A stretch of DNA of 64,000 nucleotides, taken from NCBI GenBank assembly GCA_963738545.1, contig CAVTXA010000008.1:124001-188000 (forward strand). The letters are read 5' to 3'. The notes under the pieces are model-generated. The model was not told where the DNA came from, made no database searches, and saw only the letters and a program-made list of their open reading frames with translations. This document shows, piece by piece, positions 41,138-49,888 of this stretch. The stretch comes from Bog-756 sp963738545. GTDB lineage: Bacteria; Actinomycetota; Acidimicrobiia; Acidimicrobiales; RAAP-2. Each line of letters begins with the position of its first letter. The stretch's first letter is position 1. Made by a program: the position numbers and the translations under genes.

Positions 41138-41635
41138 GTGGGTTCGGCGTTCCCGTCGGTCGGACCCGACCCGGTCAACCAACCGATGATCCGTCACTGG
41201 GCGGCGGCGTTCGAGGATGCCAACCCCGTCTACACCGACCCGGATGTGGCGGCCAACACCCGCTTCGGCCACGTGGTGGCGCCCCCGCTCATGCTCCAGA
41301 CCTGGACCATGGCCACCCCGGTGATCTCGGGCATCGCCGAACGGGGTGGCTCGCCGGTGGCGTCCACCGGCGAGGGTCCGCTGGCCGTCTTCGACGACGC
41401 CGGGTTCACCGGCACGCTGGCCTCCAACACCGAGTTCGACTTCGAGCGCTACCTGGGGATCGGGGAGACGGTGTCGGCGTCGACCGTCGTCGAATCGATC
41501 TCGCCCAGGAAGGAGACCCGGCTCGGTCCGGGCTACTTCGTCACCTGGCTCACCACCTACGTGGCCGGGTCCGGCGACATCGTGGGACGGCAGCGGTTCC
41601 GGATCCTCAAGTTCCGTCCCCGGGTGCCGAGGTGA
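41138..41635 (+). CDS. MaoC-type dehydratase, N-terminal-half like
   Basis: A protein of about 165 residues with a hotdog fold of the FAS1-like dehydratase type: DPVNQPMIRHWAAAFEDANP and VYTDPDVAANTRFGHVVAPP. The second hotdog-type strand set (DFERYLGIGETVSASTVVES) follows. It lacks the classical D-x4-H hydratase motif, so it should need a partner. The frame continues upstream as RRLDALIGAPVG, which looks like real family sequence, but no normal start codon was found there; GTG 41138 is therefore a minimal start. It overlaps the next gene by four bases. Confidence 0.75.
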   Translation: MGSAFPSVGPDPVNQPMIRHWAAAFEDANPVYTDPDVAANTRFGHVVAPPLMLQTWTMATPVISGIAERGGSPVASTGEGPLAVFDDAGFTGTLASNTEFDFERYLGIGETVSASTVVESISPRKETRLGPGYFVTWLTTYVAGSGDIVGRQRFRILKFRPRVPR

Positions 41636-42072
41636 GCACGCCCACCCCGGCATCGGGGCCGGCCTTCCGGGACATCGCCGTCGGGGACCGCCTGGACGAC
41701 CTGATCGTCGACGTCACGGCCACCAGGATCGTGGCCGGTGCCATCGCATCACGCGACTTCATGCCCGTCCACCACGACCGGTCCTACGCCAACTCGCAGG
41801 GGGCCCCGGACATCTTCATGAACATCCTGTCCGACACCGGCTACTGCAGCCGCTTCCTCACCGACTGGGCCGGTCCCGAGGCGATGATCAGGAGACTGGC
41901 CATCCGGCTCGGCGTCCCCCTCTTCCCCGACACGCTCCTCACCTACTCCGGCTCGGTGACCGGCACCCGCACCGAGGGAGGGGAGGGGATCGTGGAGGTG
42001 GAGCTCACGGCCTCCACCCACCTCGGCGCCCATGTGACGGGCACCGCCGTCCTCAGCCTTCCCCTCACCTAG
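41632..42072 (+). CDS. MaoC-family hydratase-like protein
   Basis: A 146-residue hotdog protein. The segment IASRDFMPVHHDRSYANSQG fits the MaoC hydratase-2 active-site motif (D-x4-H), with Asp and His at about residues 42 and 47. NILSDTGYCSRFLTDWAGPE and TASTHLGAHVTGTAVLSLPL complete the fold. Its start, GTG 41632, overlaps the previous MaoC-type gene, so the two probably form a heteromeric enoyl-CoA hydratase, as in mycobacterial HadAB- or ChsH-type pairs. Substrate unknown. Confidence 0.82.
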   Translation: MSTPTPASGPAFRDIAVGDRLDDLIVDVTATRIVAGAIASRDFMPVHHDRSYANSQGAPDIFMNILSDTGYCSRFLTDWAGPEAMIRRLAIRLGVPLFPDTLLTYSGSVTGTRTEGGEGIVEVELTASTHLGAHVTGTAVLSLPLT

Positions 42073-42227
42073 CGAGTCCAATCGCGGCCCCGCTGCCGGG
42101 CGGCCACCCGGGCGGCACACCTATCCGCACGTTGTGCCCGACATCGATGTAGTTCGACACGCCACACAACGGACACCGTGCCCCGCCCTTGTCTTCGCCA
42201 CACCCGGGGCGGTACCGTGTACAAGTA

Positions 42228-42635
42228 GTGGATACACATGAGTACACGTTGCAGCCTGCCGACGGGCTCGCCGGGCGCATCCACGCCTATCGCCTGAACC
42301 GCGGGATGACCCAGCGGGAGCTGGCCGATCAGCTGGGCGTGACCCAGCAGTCGGTGGCCCGATGGGAGCAGGGCTCACCACCCCGGAGGTACATGCTCCG
42401 CGCCATCGAGTCGCTCCTCGGGGAGCCCGCCGTCGGGGAACCGTCGGCCGACCTCGCCGAGATCATCGGCATCCGTCCCCCGGGCACGGCTCGGGTCCAG
42501 ACCCGGGGCGTCGAGGAGGCACGCAAGGTCTACGTGCAGGGCTGCCTCAAGCTGTTGGAGCGTGGGGAACGGCTGCCCAACCGCGTGCTCCTGTTGCTGG
42601 CCGACGAGCTCGGATGGGCCGGGGACGACGCCTGA
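42228..42635 (+). CDS. XRE-family helix-turn-helix regulator
   Basis: A regulator of about 135 residues. The helix-turn-helix is complete: IHAYRLNRGMTQRELADQLG, then VTQQSVARWEQGSPPRRYML, as in phage Cro/C1-type repressors. The C-terminal half is helical (KVYVQGCLKLLERGERLPNR) and may dimerise. GTG 42228 is favoured because a possible promoter (TTGTCT at 42189-42194) sits too close for the longer frame. GTGTAC (42217-42222) and GTACAC (42242-42247) flank the start and may form an autoregulatory operator. Confidence 0.88.
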   Translation: MDTHEYTLQPADGLAGRIHAYRLNRGMTQRELADQLGVTQQSVARWEQGSPPRRYMLRAIESLLGEPAVGEPSADLAEIIGIRPPGTARVQTRGVEEARKVYVQGCLKLLERGERLPNRVLLLLADELGWAGDDA

Positions 42636-42659
42636 CCCGGCTGTCCCGACCGGCTCCGC

Positions 42660-43577
42660 TCAGGACCGGTGGGGGCCGATCACCGACGAGCCGTAATGCT
42701 CCAGGCCCTCGAGGGCGGCGGCCAGCGACGAGCCGGGAACCGAGACCCCCACCCAGGTGACCCCCAGCGTGGCCAGCTCGTCCAGCGCGGCCAGGTGGGC
42801 GTCGGCGTCGAAGCCGTCGTCCAGCCGGCCCCCGGCCGAAGTGCTGAACGCCACGTCGATGGCCGATCGGTCACGACCCTCTTCGTCGACGAACTGCCAG
42901 AGCTCGTCCAACATGACGACCAGATCCTCGACCGTCTCGAGCGGGGGCGTCTTCGTGGTGGTCGAGAGGGAGCGGGGGGCGGGGAACGGGGTCCACCCGT
43001 CGCCGTAGCGGGCCACCCGACGCCGGGACAGCTTGCTGTTCCCGCCGACCCAGATGGGCGGTGGGATCCGGGGCTTGGGGTTGGCCGACAGCCCCCGGGC
43101 CTCGATGCCGATCCCGGAGAAGGAGAAGTCGTCTTCGGTCCACATGCCCCGGAGCACTTCGACGGCCTGGTCGAACAGGGCGTTCCGCTGCTCGAAGTCG
43201 ATGCCGAGGCCCCGGTACTCGCCCCGCAGGTAGCCCGTGGCCACGGCGAGGGTGAAGCGGTCCTCGGACAGCATGGCCAGCGTGGCCACCGTCTTGGCCA
43301 CGATGAGCGGGTGGCGGTAGGGAAGGACGACGATGTTGGGTATCAGCCGGATCCGCTCGGTGACCGCGCAGCAGAAGGTGAGCGCCACGAACGGATCCAG
43401 GGCGTCATGCCCGCCGGCCTTGAGCCACCGGTCCGTCGGGGCGGGATGGTCGGTGAAGCCGATGCCGTCGAACCCGGCGGCTTCGGTGGCCCGGGCGAAC
43501 GCCGAGATCGCCCCCCGGGACAGGAGCTCATGGCTGGCCGGATGCGAGATCATCGGATAGGTGACGGAGAATTTCAT
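42660..43577 (-). CDS. LLM-class F420-dependent oxidoreductase
   Basis: A 305-residue luciferase-like monooxygenase-fold protein. ARATEAAGFDGIGFTDHPAP, then RIRLIPNIVVLPYRHPLIVA and DRFTLAVATGYLRGEYRGLG match the TIGR03619-like group that uses coenzyme F420. The barrel end has PPIWVGGNSKLSRRRVARYG. No flavin-specific residue rules out FMN, so F420 is an inference from the actinobacterial family. ATG 43577 lies at the conserved start MKFSVTYPMI; the frame upstream is not family-like. Confidence 0.9.
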   Translation of the reverse strand: MKFSVTYPMISHPASHELLSRGAISAFARATEAAGFDGIGFTDHPAPTDRWLKAGGHDALDPFVALTFCCAVTERIRLIPNIVVLPYRHPLIVAKTVATLAMLSEDRFTLAVATGYLRGEYRGLGIDFEQRNALFDQAVEVLRGMWTEDDFSFSGIGIEARGLSANPKPRIPPPIWVGGNSKLSRRRVARYGDGWTPFPAPRSLSTTTKTPPLETVEDLVVMLDELWQFVDEEGRDRSAIDVAFSTSAGGRLDDGFDADAHLAALDELATLGVTWVGVSVPGSSLAAALEGLEHYGSSVIGPHRS

Positions 43578-43719
43578 GGGTGCTCCCAGCCTGGTTGTGA
43601 ACGCACGTCGAAGGCGCGTCGGCCCTCGGGTGGCTACGCCTCCTCGGAAACCAGAGGAGCAGTGCGCAAGCACCGTAACGCGGCCGAACCGTGATCGCCC
43701 AGGGCGTCCCCCCTCCCGG

Positions 43720-44016
43720 TCACAGCGTGGTGACCTCGGCGGCAAAGACCGTCATCTCGGGTCGCCGCCCGGCCAGGGTCCGGACCTGGCGCACGAACTC
43801 GGTGGAGGCGGGCACGGCGACGTGGGCGCGTAGGGCGTCGGCGTCGGCCCACTGCTCGACGAACACCAGGTGGAGCGGGTCCTCTACGTCACGGTGGACG
43901 GAGTGGGCGAGACAGCCCGGCTCCCGGCGTGACCGTCGTACGTGCATGAGGCTGAGGGCTTCGGCCCCGTCGATGGTGTCGGGACGGGCGTGGATGCTTC
44001 CGGTCACGATGAGCAC
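43720..44016 (-). CDS. YgiN-like quinol monooxygenase (ABM domain)
   Basis: A 98-residue ABM-domain protein. RSRREPGCLAHSVHRDVEDP and LVFVEQWADADALRAHVAVP are the family's core strands, with the EQWAD...LRAH signature. Such dimeric barrels oxidise quinols or aromatic compounds without a cofactor. The protein follows the transporter gene by nine bases on the same strand and may be co-transcribed with it. ATG 44016 is the only reasonable start. Confidence 0.88.
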   Translation of the reverse strand: MLIVTGSIHARPDTIDGAEALSLMHVRRSRREPGCLAHSVHRDVEDPLHLVFVEQWADADALRAHVAVPASTEFVRQVRTLAGRRPEMTVFAAEVTTL

Positions 44017-44025
44017 CCGGCCACT

Positions 44026-44895
44026 CTAGGGAGCCGGTTCGGTGGCGGCACCCCGTTCCATCGTGTCGGGCACCGTCCTGGTCAACAGGACCACCCCCAT
44101 GCACAGGAGAACGAAGGAGACCGACGCCACGGCGAGGTCGAGGGCGTCGGAGGTGAAGTACTCGCCGAAGAGGTAGACGCTGAGGACGATGCTCACCAGC
44201 GGGTCCACGATGACCAGGAACGGCTGCGACGCTCGCAGCGGGCCGACGTGCAGTGCCGTCTGGGTGAGGAGCGTCCCGGCCACGCCAGCCACGGCCACGG
44301 CGTAGACGGGCCACCGCAGGAACGCACCCCCGATGCCGTGCTGGGTCAGGGTGTCGGTCATGGCCTTGATGAACGTCGACTCGAGGGCCCAGACGACCGA
44401 CGACGCAGTGGCGAACAGAATGGCCCGACGAGCGGGGGACCCCCGCCTGCCCGTCAGGGCGAGGACCCCGGCCACCCCGGCACAGGCCAGGATGGAGGCC
44501 ACCCAGTCACCCGAGTTGGGAACGGCCTGCCCGCCCCGGGGCTCGGCGGCGACGATGAACACCGACACCGCCACCGCGGTCAGGAGGGCCGATGCCCAGG
44601 CCCTCCCGCTGACCGCCTGGCGGATCCACACCCGCCGGAGGACCAGGGAGAAGACCAACTCGGTCATGAGTAGGGTCTGCACGACGGACAGCGTGCCGAT
44701 GTGGAGGGCGACGGCCTGGAAGACGAAGGCGGCGACCAGGGCGACGGCGCCGAAGAGCCAGAGCGGATTGCTGATCAGGTAGCGGACGAACCGCCACCCC
44801 GTGGACCGCTTGGGGTCGCCGGTACTGGCCACATGCTGGGTGGCCACGTTCACGGCGTTGGCGAGCGCGGCCAGCAAGGCGAACACCAAGCTCAT
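44026..44895 (-). CDS. DMT-superfamily (EamA-like) transporter
   Basis: A 289-residue integral membrane protein with about ten helices in two inverted halves. Recognisable segments are SLVFALLAALANAVNVATQH, LSVVQTLLMTELVFSLVLRR and the second-half counterpart SQPFLVIVDPLVSIVLSVYL. These fit drug/metabolite transporters; the substrate is unknown. ATG 44895 is chosen because the first helix begins there. It lies upstream of the quinol-monooxygenase-like gene on the same strand. Confidence 0.86.
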   Translation of the reverse strand: MSLVFALLAALANAVNVATQHVASTGDPKRSTGWRFVRYLISNPLWLFGAVALVAAFVFQAVALHIGTLSVVQTLLMTELVFSLVLRRVWIRQAVSGRAWASALLTAVAVSVFIVAAEPRGGQAVPNSGDWVASILACAGVAGVLALTGRRGSPARRAILFATASSVVWALESTFIKAMTDTLTQHGIGGAFLRWPVYAVAVAGVAGTLLTQTALHVGPLRASQPFLVIVDPLVSIVLSVYLFGEYFTSDALDLAVASVSFVLLCMGVVLLTRTVPDTMERGAATEPAP

Positions 44896-45053
44896 CGAAT
44901 GATGGTACTGAGCGGACCGGGGACGGTCGGGGGAGGGCGCCGACCGGGCACCGGATCCCGCGCCGGCGTCCATGGCATCATTCCGGGTGCTGCCGGTCGA
45001 GTGAACGAAGGATGTCACAGGATGACGAAGCGTCTTATCCGGGGTGCGAAGCG

Positions 45054-45875
45054 ATGATCCTCGACCGGTTCGACATCACCGGCCGGGTGGCCGTCGTCAC
45101 TGGGGCCGGTCTGGGCATCGGCCGGGGGATCGCCCTGGGGCTGGCCGAGGCCGGCGCCGATGTGGCCCTGGCGGCGCGGACCGAGTCGGACCTCGAGGAG
45201 GTGGCCGAGCTCATCCGGGCCCTGGGCCGCCAGGCACTGGTCGTGCCCACGGACGTCACCGACGCCGCCGCCTGTGAGCACCTGATGACGGCCACGGTCG
45301 AGGCCTTCGGACGGCTGGACATCCTGGTCAACAACGCCGGCGGCGCCATGCCCCGGGCGGCCATGGACACCAGCGAGGGGTTCATGGCCCGGACCTTCGC
45401 CTTCAACGTGACCGCACCGCTGACCCTCACCAAGCTGGCCGCCCGTCACATGGTCGACACGGTGGGACGAGGGGCCGTGGTCAACATCTCATCCCGCTCC
45501 GCCAGCATGACCCAGACCATGTTCGTGGCCTACGGGTCGGCCAAGGCCGCCCTCGACCGCCTGACCCGCAACATCGCCCCCGAGCTGGCCCCCCGGGTCC
45601 GGGTCAACGCCATCGACGTGGGGGGCGTGGCCACCCGGTCCCTCGACATCGTCCTCACGGACGACGACCTCCGCCGGCAGTTCATCGCCGGGACGCCCAT
45701 GGGCCGGCCCGGTGAGCCCGAGGACATCGCCTGTGCCGTCCTCTACCTGGTGTCGGACGCCTCCTCCTGGGTCACCGGCAAGGTGTTCGAGGTCGACGGC
45801 GGGAGCGAGGCGTCGTCCATCGCCGTGCCCGCGCCCCGGCTCGAGCCCTCCGTGCCCGGAGCCGTCGCCCGTTGA
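45054..45875 (+). CDS. Short-chain dehydrogenase/reductase
   Basis: A 273-residue classical SDR. The cofactor motif VTGAGLGIGRGIALGLAEAG and NNAGG (about residues 90-95) are clear. The catalytic set Ser (NISSRSASM), Tyr and Lys (YGSAKAALD) is complete, and the C-terminal WVTGKVFEVDGGSE ends the fold. Residues 255-273 are a polar extension. The substrate is not evident; acyl-CoA or steroid alcohols are likely given the downstream genes. It overlaps the next gene by four bases. Confidence 0.92.
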   Translation: MILDRFDITGRVAVVTGAGLGIGRGIALGLAEAGADVALAARTESDLEEVAELIRALGRQALVVPTDVTDAAACEHLMTATVEAFGRLDILVNNAGGAMPRAAMDTSEGFMARTFAFNVTAPLTLTKLAARHMVDTVGRGAVVNISSRSASMTQTMFVAYGSAKAALDRLTRNIAPELAPRVRVNAIDVGGVATRSLDIVLTDDDLRRQFIAGTPMGRPGEPEDIACAVLYLVSDASSWVTGKVFEVDGGSEASSIAVPAPRLEPSVPGAVAR

Positions 45876-46699
45876 GCGGACCGGATCCGGGCGGTACCGG
45901 CGGCCCCGGCTGCTTCACGACCGACGTCCTCGCCGACCGGGTGGCCCTGGTCACGGGGGGCGCCACCGGCATCGGCAAGGAGATCTGCCGGATCCTGGCG
46001 AGTCACGGGGCCCGGGTCACCATGGCCAGCCGGAAGCAGGAGAACCTGGAAGCGGCCACGGACGAACTCCGGGCCGAGGGCCTCGACGTCTCCTTCGGGG
46101 TGTGCGACGTCCGTGACGCCGATGCCGTGCGGGCGGTGGTCGAAGCGACGGTCTCGTCACGGGGTGGGCTCGACATCGTGGTCAACAACGCCGCCGGCAA
46201 CTTTCCGGCACCCATGTCGAAGATCTCACCCAACGGGTTCAAGGCGGTGGTCGACATCGACCTGCTGGGCACATACAACGTCACCCGGGCCGCCTTCGAC
46301 GCCTGGCTCCGCGACCACGGGGGCACCATCGTGAACATCAGCGCACCGTTCGACCAGCGGGGCGTCGTCTACCAGGCGCACGTGGCCGCGGCCAAGTCGG
46401 GCGTGGACTCGCTCACCCGAACCTGCGCGGTGGAGTGGGGGCCCTACGGCGTCCGGGTCAATGCCATCGCTCCGGGCTCCATGGCCGGCACGGAGGGGCT
46501 CCGCCGCTTCGCCGACGCCGTGCCCGGTACGACGGATCGGCCCACCAACCCCCTGGGGCTCCAGGGCCACGGCTCGGACATCGGCAACCTCGCCCTCTTC
46601 CTGTGCAGCCCGGCCGCCCGGTTCATCTCCGGCCAGGTGATCGCCGTGGACGGGGCCGGCTCGGTGGACATGCTCAGGATGCAGGCGGGCCCGATCTGA
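45872..46699 (+). CDS. 2,4-dienoyl-CoA-reductase-like SDR
   Basis: A 275-residue SDR. TGGATGIGKEICRILASHGA binds NADP(H), and VVNNAAGNFPAPMSKISPNG is the signature of the peroxisomal/mitochondrial-type dienoyl-CoA reductase group. The classical YxxxK is replaced by QAHVAAAKSG, also as in that group, where Tyr and Lys sit elsewhere. It should therefore reduce unsaturated acyl-CoA esters during beta-oxidation. The TTG at 45872 overlaps the previous stop, so the two SDRs are co-translated, and a carboxyltransferase gene lies convergent five bases downstream. Confidence 0.9.
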   Translation: MSGPDPGGTGGPGCFTTDVLADRVALVTGGATGIGKEICRILASHGARVTMASRKQENLEAATDELRAEGLDVSFGVCDVRDADAVRAVVEATVSSRGGLDIVVNNAAGNFPAPMSKISPNGFKAVVDIDLLGTYNVTRAAFDAWLRDHGGTIVNISAPFDQRGVVYQAHVAAAKSGVDSLTRTCAVEWGPYGVRVNAIAPGSMAGTEGLRRFADAVPGTTDRPTNPLGLQGHGSDIGNLALFLCSPAARFISGQVIAVDGAGSVDMLRMQAGPI

Positions 46700-46703
46700 G
46701 GAA

Positions 46704-48206
46704 TCAGGGCAGGATGCCCCCCGGCCTCGGCCGTCGGGGTGCAGCCGAGCGACCCTCGGCCAGCGCCAGCCCGGCCAGGAGGGCGTTGCGGAGCTCGCGG
46801 GGGTCGATGACGTCGTCGTAGGACAGTCGGGAGGCGGCGATGACGGACGCACGGGCCTGTTCGGCGGCCAGCCGGGCCCGCTCCTCGGGATCGGCGACGG
46901 CGCTGGCCTCCGAGCCGGCGGGCAGCGCCCCGAGGGTGATCGAGGGGAAGGCCAGGGTGATGGTCTGGCCGTCGAAGGGGTTCATGGCCATCACCGACGA
47001 CCCGAAGCCGAATGCCTTGCGCAGTGTGACGTGCAGCTTGGGCACGGTGAGGCGGTGCTGCACGGCGAAGAGGCGGCCGGCGTGGCGGAGGATGCCCTGC
47101 CTCTCGGCCGTGGTCCCGGCCAGCACGCCGGGGTTGTCCGCCAGGAACAGGCACGGCAGACCGAAGGCGTCGGCCACGTCGAGGAAGTGGGCGGCCTTGT
47201 CGGCGGCGTCACGGTCGATGGTGCCGGCCAGGACACCGGGGTCGTTGGCCACGATGGCCACACTGTGACCTCCGACGTGGGCCAGGGCGGTCACGATCGA
47301 CCGACCGAAGCCGGCCTGCACCTCGAGCAGGTCCCCCTCGTCGACCACCTCGGCGAGCACGGGCCGGATGGCATAGGGCTGTCGGGGGTCAGAGGGGATG
47401 AGCGCCAGCAGGTCGACGCGCCGCCGGCCGGTATCGGGTCCGTCCCGCCGGGGTGGGGCCTCCCATGCGTTGAGCGGGAAGTGACCGAGGTAGCGCCGGG
47501 CCAGGTCGATGGCCTCGGCGTCGTCGGCCACCAGGTTGTGCACGACGCCACCGGCGTCGATGGCCACGGACGGCCCTCCGAGGGCCTCTTTGGTGACGTC
47601 CGCGCCCGTCGCCGAGCGCACCAGCGGCGGCCCGGCGGCGAAGATGGACGCGGTCTTCGTCATGGCCACGAAGTCGCAGAGGGGCGCGGTAAGGGCGCCG
47701 TGCCCGGCCGATGCCCCGAGCACGAGGCTGACCATGGGCACCACGCCGGACAGCTCGGCCAGGCCCATGAGGTCCCCCGGTCGGCGGCCCGAGGCGGTCT
47801 CGGTCACCCGGTGGCCGGCCCCCTCCAACATCATGACCAGGGGTACCCGCTCCTGTCGGGCCAGCTGACACAGCCGGTAGCGCTTGTCGGCCGCCCCGCT
47901 GCCGATCGATCCGCCGAGGACGGTCACATCCTCGGCCCCGGCGAGAGCCGGCCGGCCGTTGATCCGACCGGACCCGGCCACCAGGGCATCTCCGGGGACG
48001 GGGGGCTGGTCGGTGGTGCCGACCAGGCTGCCGATCTCGAAGAAGGTGTCAAGGTCGAACAGGCGGCCGAGGCGCTCCCGGGCGTCGAGCCGGCCCCGTC
48101 GGTGCTGACGATCGATGCGGTCCTCGCCCCCCATGGCTCGGCCCTCCGCCTTGCGACGGGCGATCTCCTCGAGGGCCGGGCCCCATCCGTGGAGTTCGTC
48201 GGTCAT
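46704..48206 (-). CDS. Acyl-CoA carboxylase carboxyltransferase (beta) subunit
   Basis: A 500-residue carboxyltransferase. The N-terminal domain has ARERLGRLFDLDTFFEIGSL, typical of PCC/MCC/ACC beta subunits, and the two oxyanion-type regions appear as GASAGHGALTAPLCDFVAMT and as NDPGVLAGTIDRDAADKAAH, followed by LPCLFLADNPGVLAGTTAER. The biotin-binding and acyl-CoA halves are both present and the size is normal. No biotin carboxylase or biotin carrier gene is adjacent, so its alpha partner must be elsewhere. It lies beside the two SDR genes on the opposite strand. Confidence 0.92.
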   Translation of the reverse strand: MTDELHGWGPALEEIARRKAEGRAMGGEDRIDRQHRRGRLDARERLGRLFDLDTFFEIGSLVGTTDQPPVPGDALVAGSGRINGRPALAGAEDVTVLGGSIGSGAADKRYRLCQLARQERVPLVMMLEGAGHRVTETASGRRPGDLMGLAELSGVVPMVSLVLGASAGHGALTAPLCDFVAMTKTASIFAAGPPLVRSATGADVTKEALGGPSVAIDAGGVVHNLVADDAEAIDLARRYLGHFPLNAWEAPPRRDGPDTGRRRVDLLALIPSDPRQPYAIRPVLAEVVDEGDLLEVQAGFGRSIVTALAHVGGHSVAIVANDPGVLAGTIDRDAADKAAHFLDVADAFGLPCLFLADNPGVLAGTTAERQGILRHAGRLFAVQHRLTVPKLHVTLRKAFGFGSSVMAMNPFDGQTITLAFPSITLGALPAGSEASAVADPEERARLAAEQARASVIAASRLSYDDVIDPRELRNALLAGLALAEGRSAAPRRPRPGGILP

Positions 48207-48311
48207 CGGTGCTCCTTCTCCACGGCTGCCGTGGAATCAGTCGGGTCGGGACCGGATCGCTCGAGGACCGCCACGAGGGCCGACGTCGGACCGTCGACCA
48301 CGGGCCGGGGC

Positions 48312-48721
48312 TCAGGTCGTGGGAATCAGACCGAGTCCCCTCTGGCGGTGGGGCCAGCGCTCGACGATCTGCCCGTCGCTGAAGCGGAGGATGGCGGTGC
48401 CGTTGATGGTCACCGGCTCACCCGTGGCGCGTCGTAGAAAGGCGTTCCCGTGTGGGTCTCCCTGACCGTCGAGTTGGACACGACCAGGTCGTCGGACTCG
48501 ATCAACACGTCCACCGTGAAGGTCACGTCGGGGAAGGATGCACGCGCCTGGTCCCACCACACCTGCTCCTCAACCCGGGTGTCGGTGCCGACCTTCTCGG
48601 GAGGGACCCGCTCGGTCACGTGGCTGTGGAGGTCCTCGGACCAGAACTCGTAGACGGCCTCCGTGTCGCCCGAGTCCATGGCCGCGCTGTATTTGGCCAG
48701 CAGCCGGAGGTTGTCTGACAT
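48312..48721 (-). pseudogene. SnoaL/NTF2-like protein with a frame break
   Basis: The first 90 residues (LRLLAKYSAAMDSGDTEAVY, then HVTERVPPEKVGTDTRVEEQ, then FPDVTFTVDVLIESDDLVVS) are a good SnoaL-like ketosteroid-isomerase fold. After THTGTPF the frame stops soon at 48410, but the frame one step back continues LRRATGEPVTINGTAILRFS with DGQIVERW, the usual end of the fold, to 48312. A single base missing near 48436-48441 (TTTCC read as TTTC on the coding strand) restores one frame. Real decay and sequencing error both fit. Confidence 0.78.
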
Positions 48722-48975
48722 GGTGTTCCCCCTTCCCTGGCATCGGCCGGTGCAGGACCGATGCCTACACGATGCTGGCTCACCCGGTCGACCGGTGCAA
48801 GCGGTCTGGTGGCATCGGAACGGCGCCTACCGCTCCGCGATCACCAGGGTCGCCGATCGGCGGACCCAGGAGTTGGCGCGGGGTCCGACGCATCGCCGGG
48901 GTGGCTTCGGACTCAGTGGATCCGCCGTTTGGTACGGTCGCCCCGTTGGTTCGAGCGTGCCGGAAGGTGGTGACG

Positions 48976-49317
48976 ATGCTGTCGAGGAGCGAGCGCCGAC
49001 TGGCCTCATGGGCGGCCAAGATCCAGAAGTGGGCCGATGGGCGCATCGAGGAGTTCGGGTCCGAGAGCAAGGAGGGCCAGTACGCCTTCGGCGTGTCGTT
49101 GGGCATCTCGGTGGCCAAGGGGAAGACCTCGCCGCCCAAGAACATGAAAAAGCGCTACAAGCCCCAGGCCATCAAGGGCTACGAGGACGCCAAGTGGCTC
49201 CTGAGCAAGGCCATCAAGTACGGCGATGCTCCCGAGGGCAAGTTCCTCCCCCTCCTCCAGGCCCCCCGGATGGAGCCGGTGACCGGGTCGTGGTCACGCC
49301 GGGACAGCCCCGACTGA
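48976..49317 (+). CDS. Hypothetical soluble protein
   Basis: A 113-residue protein. It begins MLSRSERRLASWAAKIQKWA and continues DGRIEEFGSESKEGQYAFGV, with many Lys residues near the middle (KGKTSPPKNMKKRYKPQAIK). It is basic and mainly helical; no known family is recognised. ATG 48976 is used, although the frame is open from 48538; upstream residues are low-quality. Confidence 0.5.
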   Translation: MLSRSERRLASWAAKIQKWADGRIEEFGSESKEGQYAFGVSLGISVAKGKTSPPKNMKKRYKPQAIKGYEDAKWLLSKAIKYGDAPEGKFLPLLQAPRMEPVTGSWSRRDSPD

Positions 49318-49460
49318 CGGGTCCCACCGCCGCCGGCGTTCACAGCCTCGGGGACAGTCGCATTGCATCGTTTCCACACGACCGTCGAGCTCGTAGCCGA
49401 CCCGCGTGCCCATCCCCACGTCCTGCCCACGCCGTCCAACGCTTCAGATGTGGGGTCGGA

Positions 49461-49880
49461 CTACGGCTCACCCGTGGTGCCGGGGACCCACAGCAGCTCC
49501 CAACGGTTGCCCTCCGGGTCGGCCAGGACGGCGGAGCGTCCCCCGAAGGACTGGTCTTGGGGTTCGCTGACAGGCAGGGCACCGACCCGGACGGCACCGG
49601 CGAAGGCCGTGTCCACGGCCTCGCCGCTGTCGACCCGCACCACCAGGGTCATGCCTGACCGGTCCGGCGTCGCCTCACCCTCCTCACCCGTGCCGACGGC
49701 GTGGGGGAACAGGGCCAGGGTGACGCCGTCGAGCGGAAAGAACGCCAGGGTGTCGGAGGCACCCTCCTGCTCGTTCCAGCCGAGGCCACGGTAGAACCGT
49801 CGCAGGGCGGGCAGGTCCCGGGCGCTCAGGACCACCATGGCGAGGCGTGCCGGCATCCCACCGGCCGACGACGTGGCCAT
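49461..49880 (-). CDS. VOC family (glyoxalase-like) protein
   Basis: A 139-residue vicinal-oxygen-chelate protein with two beta-alpha-beta-beta-beta repeats: VVLSARDLPALRRFYRGLGW and DTLAFFPLDGVTLALFPHAV for the first, and the second ending VLADPEGNRWELLWVPG. Metal ligands are not all conserved; an Asp/Glu (EGNRWE) is at the usual last position. Such proteins include glyoxalases, dioxygenases and antibiotic-binding proteins. It ends eight bases after the next gene's stop on the same strand. Confidence 0.88.
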   Translation of the reverse strand: MATSSAGGMPARLAMVVLSARDLPALRRFYRGLGWNEQEGASDTLAFFPLDGVTLALFPHAVGTGEEGEATPDRSGMTLVVRVDSGEAVDTAFAGAVRVGALPVSEPQDQSFGGRSAVLADPEGNRWELLWVPGTTGEP

Positions 49881-49888
49881 CGGGTCGT

